Both the position numbers and the translations under genes were made by a program. 64,000 bases of DNA from an uncultured Bryobacterales bacterium (GTDB lineage: Bacteria > Acidobacteriota > Terriglobia > Bryobacterales > UBA6623), in the NCBI GenBank assembly GCA_958295955.1, contig OY282420.1:2370435-2434434 (forward strand). Direction: 5' to 3'. Under the pieces are notes generated by a model. It ran no database searches. It saw nothing but the letters and a program-made list of their open reading frames with translations, and had not been told where the DNA came from. Shown in pieces: positions 44,577 to 54,917 of this stretch; position 1 is the stretch's first letter, and each line of letters starts with the position of its first letter.

Positions 44577-45620
44577 CTACAGGTTGCCGATAATCCTCTC
44601 GCCCATCGCGGCGGTTGAAAGCTCGCCGCCGATGTCCCGTGTGCGATTGCCCGCATCCTGCAAAGTTTTCTCCACGGCGGCGCGGACGGCATGGCCTTCC
44701 GCCTCGCGCCCCAGCCAGTCGAGCATCATCGCCGCGGAAAGAATCGCCGCAGTCGGATTGGCGACGCCTTGCCCGGCGATGTCCGGCGCCGAGCCGTGAG
44801 CCGGCTGAAACACCGCATGATTTTCGCCGATGTCGGCCGAAGGCGCCATGCCCATCCCGCCGACGATGCCCGCCGCCAGGTCGGACAGAATGTCGCCGAA
44901 CATATTCTCCGTAACGATCACGTCGAACGCCTGCGGGCGCTGCACCAGGTACAACGCCGCGGCGTCGACATAGACGCGCTCCGCCTCGACATCCGGATAT
45001 TCGGCCGCAACTTCGTCGAAGGCCGCCCGAAAATAGGCCATCGCCGGCAGCACGTTCGCCTTGTCCACGAGGGTCACTTTTTTGCGCCGACGCCGCGCCT
45101 CTGCGAACGCCGCATGGGCGATCCGCCGCGCGCCCTTGCGCGAGATGCGCATGGCGTTTTCAACCCATTCCGCCTGCGGGTCATGGCCGGCGTTGCGGTC
45201 ATGGAAAAGCCCTTCGGTGTTCTCGCGGACGATCAGTAGATCGATATCCCCCGCGCCGTATCCTTTCAACGGCGTCAGCGCTCGGTGATAGAGCCGAATC
45301 GGGCGCAGCCCGTTGTAGAGATCGAGCCTTTCCCGCAAATCGAGTTGGGGCGACATCTCGGCGCCGTCCGCGCGGCGCACGTCCGGCAGCCCCATCGCTC
45401 CCAGCAGGACGGCGTCGTACGCTTGCAGCGCGGCGAACGTTTCCGCCGGCAGCGGGTCGCCGGATATCAGGTACTCGCCTGCGCCTGCCGAGAATTCGTC
45501 GAAGGCGAACGACAAATCGTCGGACTGCGCTTCGAGCGCCTGCAGCGCCTTGACCGCCTCGGCGGTCACCTCCCGTCCGATGCCGTCCCCCGGCAACAGC
45601 GCGATCCGCAATTGGCTCAC
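44577..45620 (-). CDS. Isocitrate/isopropylmalate dehydrogenase family protein
   Basis: A 347-residue beta-hydroxyacid oxidative decarboxylase. It shows ALLPGDGIGREVTAEAVKAL, YNGLRPIRLYHRALTPLKGY, the substrate loop VRENTEGLFHDRN, VDKANVLPAMAYFRAAFDEV, ENMFGDILSDLAAGIVGGMG and FQPAHGSAPDIAGQGVANPT. The RENTEG loop is more like isocitrate or tartrate dehydrogenases than typical LeuB, so substrate is unresolved, although the ilvD neighbourhood fits 3-isopropylmalate. The GTG start at 45620 overlaps the upstream phosphatase gene (GTGA). Confidence 0.85.
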   Translation of the reverse strand: MSQLRIALLPGDGIGREVTAEAVKALQALEAQSDDLSFAFDEFSAGAGEYLISGDPLPAETFAALQAYDAVLLGAMGLPDVRRADGAEMSPQLDLRERLDLYNGLRPIRLYHRALTPLKGYGAGDIDLLIVRENTEGLFHDRNAGHDPQAEWVENAMRISRKGARRIAHAAFAEARRRRKKVTLVDKANVLPAMAYFRAAFDEVAAEYPDVEAERVYVDAAALYLVQRPQAFDVIVTENMFGDILSDLAAGIVGGMGMAPSADIGENHAVFQPAHGSAPDIAGQGVANPTAAILSAAMMLDWLGREAEGHAVRAAVEKTLQDAGNRTRDIGGELSTAAMGERIIGNL

Positions 45621-46432
45621 GATTGCGCCCAACCCGCTTGTCGTTCGGCCCCGGTTGCGGCCAACAGCGCGGGCAGGTCGCGGACCGAGTCGAGCGCCGC
45701 ATCGGGCTTGACCTCTCCCTCCAAGTCCCGCGGCCTGAACTTTCCCGTGCGCACAAGCGCCGCCTGCAGCCCCGCGGCTTGCGCCCCGGCGACGTCGGCC
45801 CGGATGTCGTCCCCCACCATCAGCAACTCGTGCAAGCCGAGGCCGAGCATGGCCGCCGCCGCGGCGAAAAATTCCGGCGACGGCTTGCCGAGCACCGTTG
45901 CCGTCTTGCCCGCGGCGCGCTCGAGCGCCGCGGCGAACGGGGCGACATCGAGCGCAACGCCGTCGGGCGCGCGCCAATAGCGCGTCATGCCCAAGGCGAT
46001 CAAGCGGGCGTCGGCGTCGTTGTGGAGCAGCCGAAAGGCGCGGTTGAGCGTTTGGAAATCCCAAGCGGGGCCGAGATCGCCGACGACCACGAACCGCGCG
46101 CCGCTCTGCGCATCGGCGGCAACCTCAGGCAGTCCCGCGAAATCGGCTTTCGTGCTTTCGGGAACGAAAAGCGCCGCGGGACCCGGCCCGTTCCGCCGCA
46201 TCCAGTCGGCGGCGGCGACGGGCGGCGTCAGAATGCGCTCCGTTTCCGCGGCGATGCCGAAAGCCGCCAACTTGGCGGCAACCGCCGCCCGCGGCCGCGA
46301 AGTGGTGTTGGTCACGAACAAGGAAGCGTAACCCATTTCGCGAACCGCGTTCACCGCAGCGGCCGCGCCGGCGATCGGCTGCCCGCCGTTGTAGAGAACC
46401 CCGTCCAGGTCGAAGAGCACGCCGCGCAGCAC
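45617..46432 (-). CDS. HAD-IIA family phosphatase (NagD/PGP-like)
   Basis: A 271-residue HAD hydrolase with motif I GVLFDLDGVLYNGGQPIAGA, motif II in FVTNTTSRPRAAVAAKLAAF, a C2A-type cap, and motif III/IV VLGKPSPEFFAAAAAMLGLG and MVGDDIRADVAGAQAAGLQA. Substrate is probably a small phosphate ester or nucleotide. It starts with GTG and is 4-bp coupled to the dehydrogenase gene downstream. A partial dispersed repeat lies directly upstream. Confidence 0.9.
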   Translation of the reverse strand: MLRGVLFDLDGVLYNGGQPIAGAAAAVNAVREMGYASLFVTNTTSRPRAAVAAKLAAFGIAAETERILTPPVAAADWMRRNGPGPAALFVPESTKADFAGLPEVAADAQSGARFVVVGDLGPAWDFQTLNRAFRLLHNDADARLIALGMTRYWRAPDGVALDVAPFAAALERAAGKTATVLGKPSPEFFAAAAAMLGLGLHELLMVGDDIRADVAGAQAAGLQAALVRTGKFRPRDLEGEVKPDAALDSVRDLPALLAATGAERQAGWAQS

Positions 46433-46440
46433 AATTCCAA

Positions 46441-46461
46441 GATAGTGGATAGCAAAACCGC
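46441..46461 (-). repeat. Partial, inverted copy of the dispersed repeat
   Basis: GATAGTGGATAGCAAAACCG matches the reverse complement of the repeat core (GATAGTGAATAACAAGACCG from copy 3) with three mismatches. The hairpin part is absent. It lies between the divergent HAD-IIA and ilvD genes. Confidence 0.45.
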
Positions 46462-46511
46462 CGCGCGCGGCTGGGTTAAACTGACGGTTTCTCCGGAGGT
46501 TTTCTCAAAAC

Positions 46512-48191
46512 ATGCCGCATCCACTCAAACACGCCAGCGCCGCGATCACCGACGGACGCGACCGGGCGCCCGCGCGCTCGATGCTGAAGGCCATCGGCTT
46601 CACCGACGAAGACCTCGCCAAGCCGATCGTCGGCATCGCCAACACCTGGATCGAGACGATGCCCTGCAACTACAACTTGCGCGACTTGGCCGTGAAGGTG
46701 AAAGAAGGCGTGCGCGCGGCCGGCGGCACGCCCATGGAGTTCAACACGATCGCCATCAGCGACGGCGTGACCATGGGCACCGAAGGCATGAAGGGTTCGC
46801 TGGTCAGCCGCGAGCTCATTGCCGATTCGATCGAGCTTACCGCCCGCAGCTACATGTTCGACGCCGTGGTCGCGCTCGTCGCCTGCGACAAGACGATCCC
46901 CGGCGGCGCAATGGGCCTGGCGCGGGTCAACGTCCCCTCGGTCTTGCTCTACGGCGGTTCGATTCTGCCCGGCCGGGTGAACGGCGTCGACGTCACGATT
47001 CAGGACGTGTTCGAAGCGGTCGGGGCGCATGCGGCCGGCAAGATCAGCGACGCCGAGTTGCTCGACATCGAAGACCACGCCTGCCCCGGCGCGGGCGCCT
47101 GCGGCGGCCAATACACCGCCAACACGATGGCGACCGTGATGGAAATCATCGGCATCTCGCCGATGGGCTCGGCAAGCATTCCGGCCGTCGACCCGCGCAA
47201 GAACGATGTCGGCTACCGCGCCGGCTTCGTGGTCATGGAAGCGCTCAAGGCCAACCGCCGGCCGCGCGACTTCATGACCCGCAAGGCGTTCGAGAACGCC
47301 ATCGCCGGCGTAGCCGTCACCGGCGGATCGACCAATGCGGTGCTGCACCTGTTGGCCATGGCCAAAGACTGCGGGGTCGAGTTGTCGATCGACGACTTCA
47401 ACGCCGTCAACGAGCGCACGCCGCTGCTCGTCGATCTCAAGCCGGGCGGACAGTACGTCGCCGCCGACGTGGACAAGGCGGGCGGCATTCAGCTTATCGC
47501 CCAACGGCTGGTCGCCGGGGGCTACGCCGACGGCTCGCAAATGACCGTCACGGGCAAGACGCTCGCGGAGGCTTCGGCGGACGCCGTGGAAGGCGAAAAG
47601 AAAGGCGTCATCCACGCGCTCGACGATCCGCTCAAGGAAACCGGCGGCCTGGTCATTCTCAAGGGCAACCTCGCTCCCCAAGGCGGCGTCGTCAAAGTCG
47701 CCGGCGCGGGCGGAAAACATCTCGCGCACCGCGGGCCGGCAAAGGTCTTCGAATGCGAGGAAGAAGCGATGCATGCGGTCACCGGCGGGCGGATCGAAGA
47801 CGGCGACGTGGTCGTCATCCGCTACGAAGGTCCGGCGGGCGGGCCCGGCATGAGAGAGATGCTCGGCGTGACCGCCGCCATTGTCGGCGCGGGGTTGGGA
47901 GAATCGGTCGCGCTGCTCACGGACGGGCGTTTCAGCGGCGCGACCCGCGGACTGATGGTCGGCCACGTCGCGCCCGAAGCGGCGCGCGGAGGCCCGCTCG
48001 CGGCGGTCGAAAACGGCGACATCGTGGCCATCGACTGCGGCCGGCGCAAGCTCGAAATCGAACTCGACGAGGCAACTCTGCAAGCCCGCTTGGCGGCGGT
48101 CAAGCCGCGCGCGCCGCGCTATAAGACGGGCGTCTTCGCCAAATACGCGCGGCTCGTGTCTTCGGCGTCAGAAGGCGCCGTGACCGGATAG
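46512..48191 (+). CDS. ilvD: Dihydroxy-acid dehydratase
   Basis: Fe-S enzyme of branched-chain amino acid synthesis, 559 residues. It shows [20 protein letters not shown] with an Fe-S ligand cysteine, [60 protein letters not shown] and [20 protein letters not shown] followed by [20 protein letters not shown]. The 3' end overlaps the convergent threonine synthase gene by 24 bp. Confidence 0.97.
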   Translation: MPHPLKHASAAITDGRDRAPARSMLKAIGFTDEDLAKPIVGIANTWIETMPCNYNLRDLAVKVKEGVRAAGGTPMEFNTIAISDGVTMGTEGMKGSLVSRELIADSIELTARSYMFDAVVALVACDKTIPGGAMGLARVNVPSVLLYGGSILPGRVNGVDVTIQDVFEAVGAHAAGKISDAELLDIEDHACPGAGACGGQYTANTMATVMEIIGISPMGSASIPAVDPRKNDVGYRAGFVVMEALKANRRPRDFMTRKAFENAIAGVAVTGGSTNAVLHLLAMAKDCGVELSIDDFNAVNERTPLLVDLKPGGQYVAADVDKAGGIQLIAQRLVAGGYADGSQMTVTGKTLAEASADAVEGEKKGVIHALDDPLKETGGLVILKGNLAPQGGVVKVAGAGGKHLAHRGPAKVFECEEEAMHAVTGGRIEDGDVVVIRYEGPAGGPGMREMLGVTAAIVGAGLGESVALLTDGRFSGATRGLMVGHVAPEAARGGPLAAVENGDIVAIDCGRRKLEIELDEATLQARLAAVKPRAPRYKTGVFAKYARLVSSASEGAVTG

Positions 48192-49508
48192 CGGATCGCC
48201 GGACCAGCGCGCCAACAATTCGGCGATTTTCGCTGGATCGTCGGGCGCGGTCACGGGCGCGTTGCCGAAGGCGGACGCAATCTTGCCCCCGGAAGGCGTT
48301 TCCAGCCGTCCGGTGTGATAGCGGTAAACGTAATCGGGGTCTTTGAGCAGATGGCCGGTCAGGATCGCCACGATGTCCGCGGCGGGGTCGATCGTGCCGC
48401 CGGCGACCAGTTTCCTGATTCCGGCCAGCGAGGCGGCCGAGGCGGGCTCGCAGCCGATGCCGCAGCGTCCGATCACGGCCTTGGCATCGGCGATCTGCTG
48501 TTCCGTGACCGCTTCCGCGACTCCGGCGGTTGCCGCGATTTCGCCTGCGGCCTTGGGCCATGAGACCGGGTCGCCGATGCGAATGGCGGTCGCCAGGGTT
48601 TCCGGTTCGCGTATCGGCTCGTACCCGCCCCCGCCGTGAAAGTAGCGGTAGAAGGGCGCCGCGCCCTCGGCCTGGACGACCGCCACCCGCGGCAGGCGGT
48701 CGATCAGGCCGATTTGCCTGAGCTCGCGCAGCCCCTTGCCCAGCGCCGAAACGTTGCCCAGGTTTCCGCCCGGCAAAACAATCCAGTCGGGCGCCTGCCA
48801 ATTGCGCTGATCGAGCAACTCGATGACGATCGACTTCTGGCCTTCGATGCGGAAGGGATTCAGCGAATTGAGCAGGTAAATCCCGCATTCTTCGGCAAGC
48901 TCGCGGACCAGCGCCAATATGCGGTCGAAATTCGCCTCGACCTGGATCGTCAGCGCGCCGTACTCCAGGGCCTGCGCCAGCTTGCCGTAGGCGATGTTGC
49001 CGCGCGGGATGAAAACGATCGGTTGGAGTCCGGCGGCCGCGGCGTAGGCCGCCATCGAGGCGGACGTGTTGCCGGTAGAGACGCAGGCGACGCGCTTCAT
49101 GCCCAGCTTGACCGCCTGGGTTGCGCCGGCGGTCATGCCGTTGTCCTTGAACGACGCGGTCGGATTGTAGCCCTGGTGCTTGAACTGGATGCGGTCGATT
49201 CCGGCGTATGCGGCGGCCCCGGGAGCATCGAAGAGCGGCGTGTTGCCTTCGGGCAGGGTCACGATTTGCGCCGGGTCTTCGACAAACGGCAGCATTTCGC
49301 GGAACCGCCATACCCCGCTGACGTCGATCTTGGCGCGGCTCGCGCGGCGCTTGTCCCAAAGAGCTTTCAGCGCCCCGGGATCCGCCCGGGAATAATCGTT
49401 GGCGACCTCTAACAGCGCGCCGCAGCGGGGGCAAGTGTAGAGAACCGCGTCGATTGCGCAGCGCTTGCGGCAGTCGGGGTTGAAACAGACCAGATCGGCG
49501 GCGGGCAT
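48168..49508 (-). CDS. thrC: Threonine synthase
   Basis: PLP enzyme that makes threonine from phosphohomoserine. The 446-residue protein has an N-terminal zinc-ribbon-like segment ([10 protein letters not shown] and [12 protein letters not shown]), the [13 protein letters not shown] loop, the PLP-lysine motif [39 protein letters not shown] and the phosphate cradle [16 protein letters not shown]. The zinc ribbon is typical of one bacterial ThrC subgroup. Tail-to-tail overlap with ilvD. Confidence 0.95.
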   Translation of the reverse strand: MPAADLVCFNPDCRKRCAIDAVLYTCPRCGALLEVANDYSRADPGALKALWDKRRASRAKIDVSGVWRFREMLPFVEDPAQIVTLPEGNTPLFDAPGAAAYAGIDRIQFKHQGYNPTASFKDNGMTAGATQAVKLGMKRVACVSTGNTSASMAAYAAAAGLQPIVFIPRGNIAYGKLAQALEYGALTIQVEANFDRILALVRELAEECGIYLLNSLNPFRIEGQKSIVIELLDQRNWQAPDWIVLPGGNLGNVSALGKGLRELRQIGLIDRLPRVAVVQAEGAAPFYRYFHGGGGYEPIREPETLATAIRIGDPVSWPKAAGEIAATAGVAEAVTEQQIADAKAVIGRCGIGCEPASAASLAGIRKLVAGGTIDPAADIVAILTGHLLKDPDYVYRYHTGRLETPSGGKIASAFGNAPVTAPDDPAKIAELLARWSGDPLSGHGAF

Positions 49509-49608
49509 CGCAGGGAAATTTCATCGTATCAGCGGCGGCCGCTCGTTCCGCGAGCGCGGTTGCGGGCGTGTTGCCTTCGGGCGGCGTTCCGCGCGACAAT
49601 TGCAGGCA

Positions 49609-50973
49609 ATGCCCTCCCCGAATCTTCCGGCCGCCGTCTTGCTGCTCGTTTCCTGCGCCTCTCCGGCGTTTGCGTCTCCGAACGTGCTGCTGATCCTGGC
49701 CGACGACATGAGTTGGGTCGGAACGTCCGTGCAGATGGCCCCCGACCTGCGCGGCTCGCGGTCGGACTACCACCGGACGCCCAACCTGGAGCGGCTCGCG
49801 CGCGAAGGGATGCGCTTCAGCGACGCCTATGCGCCGCATCCGAACTGCTCGCCCACGCGGCTGGCGATCCAGACCGGCAAGTCTCCGGCGCAGTTGAAGA
49901 TGACCGACATCATCAACCGCGGCAGCGGCCGCTATTACGACGGCTTGCCGATGATTCCGCCCCAACACATCGACCATATTCCGCACGCGGAAGTGACCCT
50001 CGCGGAATTCGTCAAGCAGCATCGGCCGGGGTACGCGACGGGGCATTTCGGCAAGTGGCATTTGGCCGGCGGCGGCCCCGGTCGGCACGGGTACGACGAG
50101 CACAGCGGCGCGACGAGCAATCGCGAGGGTCGGTCGGCGGCGCCCGACCCCAAGCGGACGGTCAGCGTCACTACGCGCGCCATCGACTTTCTAAACCACC
50201 GCAAGCAGGCGGGCGAGCCGTTCTTCTTGCAGGTTTCCTATTACGCGGTGCATCTGGGCATATTCGCGTTCGACAAGACGGTGCGCGAGTTTGCGGGCAA
50301 GCCGAAAGGCGAACGGCACAACCACGCGGCTCATGCGGCGATGACGCACGAGACCGACGCGGCGGTCGGCAGATTGCTCGCAGCGCTCGACGATCTCGGT
50401 CTGGCGGACAACACGTATGTCATCTTCACTTCCGACAACGGCTCGTATCACCACTCCGGGGACACGCGGGTGATGACCAACGCCCCGCTGCGCGGGCAGA
50501 AGGCGTCGCTTTGGGAGGGCGGCATTCGCGTGCCTCTGTTCGTGCGCGGTCCGGGCGTGCAGGCGGGCGTGGTGAGTCGGGTTCCCGTTACCGGCATGGA
50601 TTTCTATCCGACGATTGCCGAGTTGCTCGGCGCGCAAGCGGAGTTGCCGCCGCGCATCGAGGGGGGAAGTCTGACGGGGTTGCTGAAAAACGGCGGCGAG
50701 GGAGCCGTGAGCCGCCGGCGCGGCGAGTTGGTCTGGCATTTCCCGCACTATCAAACCGATAAGGGCAGCAAGCCGGCGTCGGCGATCCGTGCGGGGAATT
50801 GGAAACTGATCAAGTTGTACGAATCGCAAGAGGTCAAGCTGTTCGATCTGTCGCAGGATATCGGCGAGACGCAGGACGTCGGCAATGAAAATCCCGAAGT
50901 GGCGCGGCGCCTGGAGAAGCGGCTGCAGGCGTATCTCGAAGAAATCGATGCGCCGATGGCGGTAATGCGCTAG
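49609..50973 (+). CDS. Secreted sulfatase (type I, formylglycine-dependent)
   Basis: A 454-residue sulfatase with signal peptide (cleavage near FASP). Metal ligands are in NVLLILADDMSWVGTSVQ, and the formylglycine motif is APHPNCSPTRLAIQTGK with Cys80 (CxPxR). FGKWHLAGGGPGRHGYDEHS and IFTSDNGSYHHSGDTRVMTN complete the active site. ATG 49609 is chosen because the signal peptide begins there. It clusters with an SGNH esterase and a DUF3604 protein, suggesting use of decorated glycans. Confidence 0.92.
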   Translation: MPSPNLPAAVLLLVSCASPAFASPNVLLILADDMSWVGTSVQMAPDLRGSRSDYHRTPNLERLAREGMRFSDAYAPHPNCSPTRLAIQTGKSPAQLKMTDIINRGSGRYYDGLPMIPPQHIDHIPHAEVTLAEFVKQHRPGYATGHFGKWHLAGGGPGRHGYDEHSGATSNREGRSAAPDPKRTVSVTTRAIDFLNHRKQAGEPFFLQVSYYAVHLGIFAFDKTVREFAGKPKGERHNHAAHAAMTHETDAAVGRLLAALDDLGLADNTYVIFTSDNGSYHHSGDTRVMTNAPLRGQKASLWEGGIRVPLFVRGPGVQAGVVSRVPVTGMDFYPTIAELLGAQAELPPRIEGGSLTGLLKNGGEGAVSRRRGELVWHFPHYQTDKGSKPASAIRAGNWKLIKLYESQEVKLFDLSQDIGETQDVGNENPEVARRLEKRLQAYLEEIDAPMAVMR

Positions 50974-50987
50974 CGGCCGGCCCTTCC

Positions 50988-52439
50988 TCAGCGGTCCTTC
51001 TCGCCGAAGGTGCGCAGAAAAACGTCGGCGTAGGCGCGGCCGGCCCGGAGCATGCCCTCGGTATTGGCGTGAATGTTTCCGGGGTGGGTCGGCAGGTCGC
51101 GCAAGATGACGAAGTTCGAATCGGGGATGTAGCGGGGCGCGTCGGTTTGCGCTTTCATGACCGTGAGAGCGCCCGGGCGGGGCTTGTCGCTTGCGAACGT
51201 GAAGTTCCTTGAATCGAGGCCGTCAAGGGAGTCGGGTATGTTGCCTTGGCGGTAGGTTCCGACCAGGACCGGCAGGCGGGGGGCGCCGAGGTCGCGGCGG
51301 ACGGCGGCGACGAGGGTTTTGAGATTTTCGGCATAACGCTCGGCGGTCTCCATGGCGATCATGTCCTTGCCGCCCTGCAGCCAGAGGAATCCGCGCAACT
51401 CGACGTTGCCCGTTTTTTTCGCGGCGAGCGCTTTGGCGATCAACTCCTTGTAGAGAGGGCCTTTGCGCGCGTCGTTCGTCAGCGCGGCGTCGGCCTCGTT
51501 CCATTCGGGAGCCCAGGCCATGATGCCCGTGCCGCCGACGGCTTGCTTGACGATGCCGATCCGCTTGTCGGGCCGGGCTGCGGCGAGAGCGTGGGCGAAA
51601 CCGATCTCGGGACCGAAGGTGTGCTCGGCGATGTTCCAGCCCTCGCGCTGTCTTGTGGACGGGCTTTGGAAGGGCTTGAGGTTCCGCCACTCGCCGCCCT
51701 CGAACATGACCAGGCGGTTGTCGTGTCCGAAACGGGCTACGCTGTCGAGCTCGAGGCTGTTGCCCCAGCCGACCATGTTCGACTGCCCGGAAAGGATGAA
51801 CAGTTGCGTCGGGCCTGCGGCGACCCGTTGGCCGTAAACTTCGATCCAGTCGAGGCGCGAGCAGGCGGCGCTGCGCCCGCCGGGCATCAGGTCGGTAAAG
51901 CCGACCGCGTACACGCGGCTCAAATCGACGTTTTCGGCCCAGCGGGCTTCCGTGACGGTCTCGATGTCGAGCCGGCGCCAGCGCATTCCCGCAAGGGCGA
52001 ACTCGTGAACGCGCCAATCGCTTGCGGCGGGGTCGCTTTCCTCGCTGACCAGCCACGAGCCGTCGGCCAGGCCGACAACCAGGCGGAGGGCGCGGAAACC
52101 CGCCTGCTTGCTGCGCCAGCGTACGGTCGCGGCGGCGGAAAGGTCCATCGGTGCGCCGGACTTGAGCGACAACGTAACCGCCCAGGTCCCCTGAGCGAGT
52201 CCGGACCAGACGTAGTGCGCGTCCCACTCTCGGGCGTCGTGGAAGCTCTTCTTGACGAGTCCGGCGCCCGGGCCGTGGACCGCCAGGGAGAGTTCGGGGT
52301 TGGCCACGTCGCGCTGCGTGAGGGGCAGCGCCGGCGGCGTTGCCGTCCAGTCCTCGCGAAAGATCAACGGCGCTTGGCCGATGTCGCCGGCCGGCGCGGC
52401 CGAGGCGATCAAGAGGAGGCCCGCGAGACGGCGTTTCAT
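50988..52439 (-). CDS. Secreted SGNH-hydrolase, sialate O-acetylesterase-like
   Basis: A 483-residue exported protein. The N-terminal half is a beta-rich binding module (residues about 25-230), and the C-terminal half is an SGNH/SASA-like esterase with catalytic serine in LFILSGQSNMVGWG near residue 240, the WLQGGKDM motif in block III and the HANTEGMLRAGRAYADVF C-terminal region with a His. Likely removes acetyl groups from carbohydrates. Start ATG 52439 gives a proper signal peptide. It is divergent from the DUF3604 gene. Confidence 0.85.
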   Translation of the reverse strand: MKRRLAGLLLIASAAPAGDIGQAPLIFREDWTATPPALPLTQRDVANPELSLAVHGPGAGLVKKSFHDAREWDAHYVWSGLAQGTWAVTLSLKSGAPMDLSAAATVRWRSKQAGFRALRLVVGLADGSWLVSEESDPAASDWRVHEFALAGMRWRRLDIETVTEARWAENVDLSRVYAVGFTDLMPGGRSAACSRLDWIEVYGQRVAAGPTQLFILSGQSNMVGWGNSLELDSVARFGHDNRLVMFEGGEWRNLKPFQSPSTRQREGWNIAEHTFGPEIGFAHALAAARPDKRIGIVKQAVGGTGIMAWAPEWNEADAALTNDARKGPLYKELIAKALAAKKTGNVELRGFLWLQGGKDMIAMETAERYAENLKTLVAAVRRDLGAPRLPVLVGTYRQGNIPDSLDGLDSRNFTFASDKPRPGALTVMKAQTDAPRYIPDSNFVILRDLPTHPGNIHANTEGMLRAGRAYADVFLRTFGEKDR

Positions 52440-52513
52440 GCTGAACAGCATAGCGAAGACCGGCCGCGCCGCCTCGAGAACCCCAATTCCGGGTGCGTTA
52501 CAATCGTGCCGAC

Positions 52514-54892
52514 ATGAGTAAACATGCGTTCCCGCTGCTGTTGCTCGTCTGCTCGGCGATCGCGGTCGTTTACGCGAACCGTCCGGCCGACAAGGCGGGC
52601 GCGGCGTTCGACCCTTCTTCGATGCGCATCGACTACCGGCCCGGCGGGTACATGCCGCCCGGATTTCCGACTCAGGGCGCGGTGAAGCTGCTGTCGTCTC
52701 CGGTGGTCGAGGCGGGCAAGCGCCGGCGCGTGCGCATCGAATACACGGTCGGCCCCGCCGGGGCGGCGCAGGGCGAAGCGCTCGAAATCTGGAAACACTT
52801 CACCAGCGACGTCGAGGAGTTTCAGATCGACGACCCCGACGGTCCTGCTTATTTCGATCTTGAAACCACCGCTCCGGGCGTCGAGTTCGCCAAGCGCATC
52901 TACACCAATTACGTGCAGCGCAACAGGATAAACGTTTTCCCCTACCGCAAGACCGTGGGCGCCGTGCTGGCCGCGGGCTCGCTGCGCGAAGGCGACAAGG
53001 TCTATTTCGATCTCGGCGGGCGGCGGGGAGTGCGCATGCAGCACTACGCGGAGAATCTGTTCAATTTCCGCGTGCTCATCGTCGGCGCCGACGAGCGGCC
53101 GCGCGATTACGGCGGCGATGCGTTCCTGAAGGTCACTGGCGGGCCGGCCGCGATGCTGCGAGTCTATGCGCCGGCTTTCGTGGGCGTCCGCGAGCCGTTC
53201 GCAGTCGAGGTCATTCCGTCGGATGAATGGCAATCGCTCGCCGGCGACTACCAGGGCCACGATCTCGAGTTCGTCGACCCCGAGCTGGGGACGAGCGCGT
53301 TCGAGTACGATCCGGCCCTGCTGCACTACGTTGCCCGCAATGTGGTGGCCAACGACGAGGGCGTCTATCGCTTGCAGGTGCGCGCCAGGGACGGCGCGCT
53401 GCGCGGGGTCAGCAACCCGATCCGCGTCGAGGAACACCCGAAACGCAGGGTTTATTACGGCGATCTTCACCAACACACTTATCTGCACGACGGGCGCGGG
53501 GTTTACGAAGAGCTTTATCTTCATGCCAGACGCAACGGCCTGCTCGATTTCGGCGCGCTGACGCCGCACCACATGCCCTTGAGCGTTACGGGACCGAGTT
53601 ACCACTTCGACAAGTTCCAGGACCCGCGCGACAACTGGCCGGACATGATGCGCGCCAACAAGCTGCTCAACGGCTGGAAGGACTTCGTCACCATCCTGGC
53701 CTACGAGTACAGCGTCGGGACGGCAGCCGGCGGGCACCACAACGTTTTCTATAAAGGGGACGAGGCCAGGACGACGATGCAGATCGAGCCCAACCGCAAC
53801 CGGGCGGACGTCGGCGAGATGATGGACATCCTCGAGCGCGCGCGCACCCCGGCGATGGTCATCCCGCACGTGGGCGGCGGCCCGCCGAACTGGCGGCACA
53901 AGACGAATCCGCGCATCGAGCGCGGTTTCGAGATTGCCTCCGTTCACGGGGTATTCGAAGAGTCCTGGCAGAAACATCTGGAAGCCGGGCTGCGGCTGAG
54001 CGCAACCGCGTCGAGCGACAACCATACGGTCGGTTTCGGCAACTCGTATCCGGGGTTGATCTACACCATGACCAATGCGCTCACCGGTGTTTACGCCTAT
54101 GGGCGGTCCCGCGGCGATATCTGGGACGGCCTCCAGGAACGGATGACTTTCGGCGTAACGGGCAACCAGCGCATCTTGCTGGACTTCCGGGTCAACGGCG
54201 AGCCGATGGGGGGCGAGTTGCCGAGCAGCCATTTCGAGACGGCCCGGCTCCACGCCCATGTTTCGGGCACGGAGCCGCTGACCCGTGTCGAGTTGCTGAA
54301 GAACTCGAAGGTTATCCACGCGGTCTATCCGTCGCGGAACCGCGGTTCGCTGGCGCGCATCCAGTGGGGCGACAACATTTACCAGCGGCGGGCCAATATC
54401 GGCTTGAGCGACGGCAAGCTTTCCGCCGGCTCGGGGACGCTGCGGCTGCGGCGCAGTCTGCACCGCGATCAGCAGTTCGAGTCGATGCGGCAGAACGGCC
54501 GCAGCGTTACCTGGCGCACGGCGGCGACGTCGAACGACCGCGACGGCATGCTGGTCGATATTTCCGGCGCCTCGGGGGCGTTGCATTTCGAGTTGGAAGA
54601 TCCGCATCTGGGGACGATCGCGGCCGACATTCCCCTCGATGCGCTCAAGCGGGACGGCTATTACCGCCAAGCGCTCACGGGAACCAAGCCCTTCGAGCAC
54701 CGCTATCTGCAGGCGATGGGAATCGCCGTCGCCTTCGTGCTGGAGTGCGAGCTGGTGAACGCCGAGGGACCGCTGGATATCGACTTGGATTACGAAGACC
54801 GCGAGGCTCCCCAGCCGGGGGATTACTACTATCTGCGCATGGAGCAACTCGACACGAACAAGGGTTGGGCCAGCCCGGTCTGGGTGAATTAG
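52514..54892 (+). CDS. Exported DUF3604 protein (PHP-like metal-dependent domain)
   Basis: A 792-residue exported protein with a hydrophobic N-terminal segment (AFPLLLLVCSAIAVVYA). The central DUF3604 domain has the PHP-type metal motifs RRVYYGDLHQHTYLHDGRGV near residue 320, GALTPHHMPLSV, EYSVGTAAGGHHNVFY and SATASSDNHTVGFGN. Flanking regions are beta-rich. DUF3604 proteins are often encoded near sulfatases in environmental bacteria, as here; a phosphoesterase-type activity on glycans is only inferred. Confidence 0.87.
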   Translation: MSKHAFPLLLLVCSAIAVVYANRPADKAGAAFDPSSMRIDYRPGGYMPPGFPTQGAVKLLSSPVVEAGKRRRVRIEYTVGPAGAAQGEALEIWKHFTSDVEEFQIDDPDGPAYFDLETTAPGVEFAKRIYTNYVQRNRINVFPYRKTVGAVLAAGSLREGDKVYFDLGGRRGVRMQHYAENLFNFRVLIVGADERPRDYGGDAFLKVTGGPAAMLRVYAPAFVGVREPFAVEVIPSDEWQSLAGDYQGHDLEFVDPELGTSAFEYDPALLHYVARNVVANDEGVYRLQVRARDGALRGVSNPIRVEEHPKRRVYYGDLHQHTYLHDGRGVYEELYLHARRNGLLDFGALTPHHMPLSVTGPSYHFDKFQDPRDNWPDMMRANKLLNGWKDFVTILAYEYSVGTAAGGHHNVFYKGDEARTTMQIEPNRNRADVGEMMDILERARTPAMVIPHVGGGPPNWRHKTNPRIERGFEIASVHGVFEESWQKHLEAGLRLSATASSDNHTVGFGNSYPGLIYTMTNALTGVYAYGRSRGDIWDGLQERMTFGVTGNQRILLDFRVNGEPMGGELPSSHFETARLHAHVSGTEPLTRVELLKNSKVIHAVYPSRNRGSLARIQWGDNIYQRRANIGLSDGKLSAGSGTLRLRRSLHRDQQFESMRQNGRSVTWRTAATSNDRDGMLVDISGASGALHFELEDPHLGTIAADIPLDALKRDGYYRQALTGTKPFEHRYLQAMGIAVAFVLECELVNAEGPLDIDLDYEDREAPQPGDYYYLRMEQLDTNKGWASPVWVN

Positions 54893-54917
54893 ACCGCCGC
54901 GGCGGCGGGCAAGAAGC

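Noticed and set aside
45623..48124. A long plus-strand frame across the HAD-IIA and ilvD region
   Set aside because: Overlaps two well-supported genes in other frames; product is Arg-rich and without motifs.
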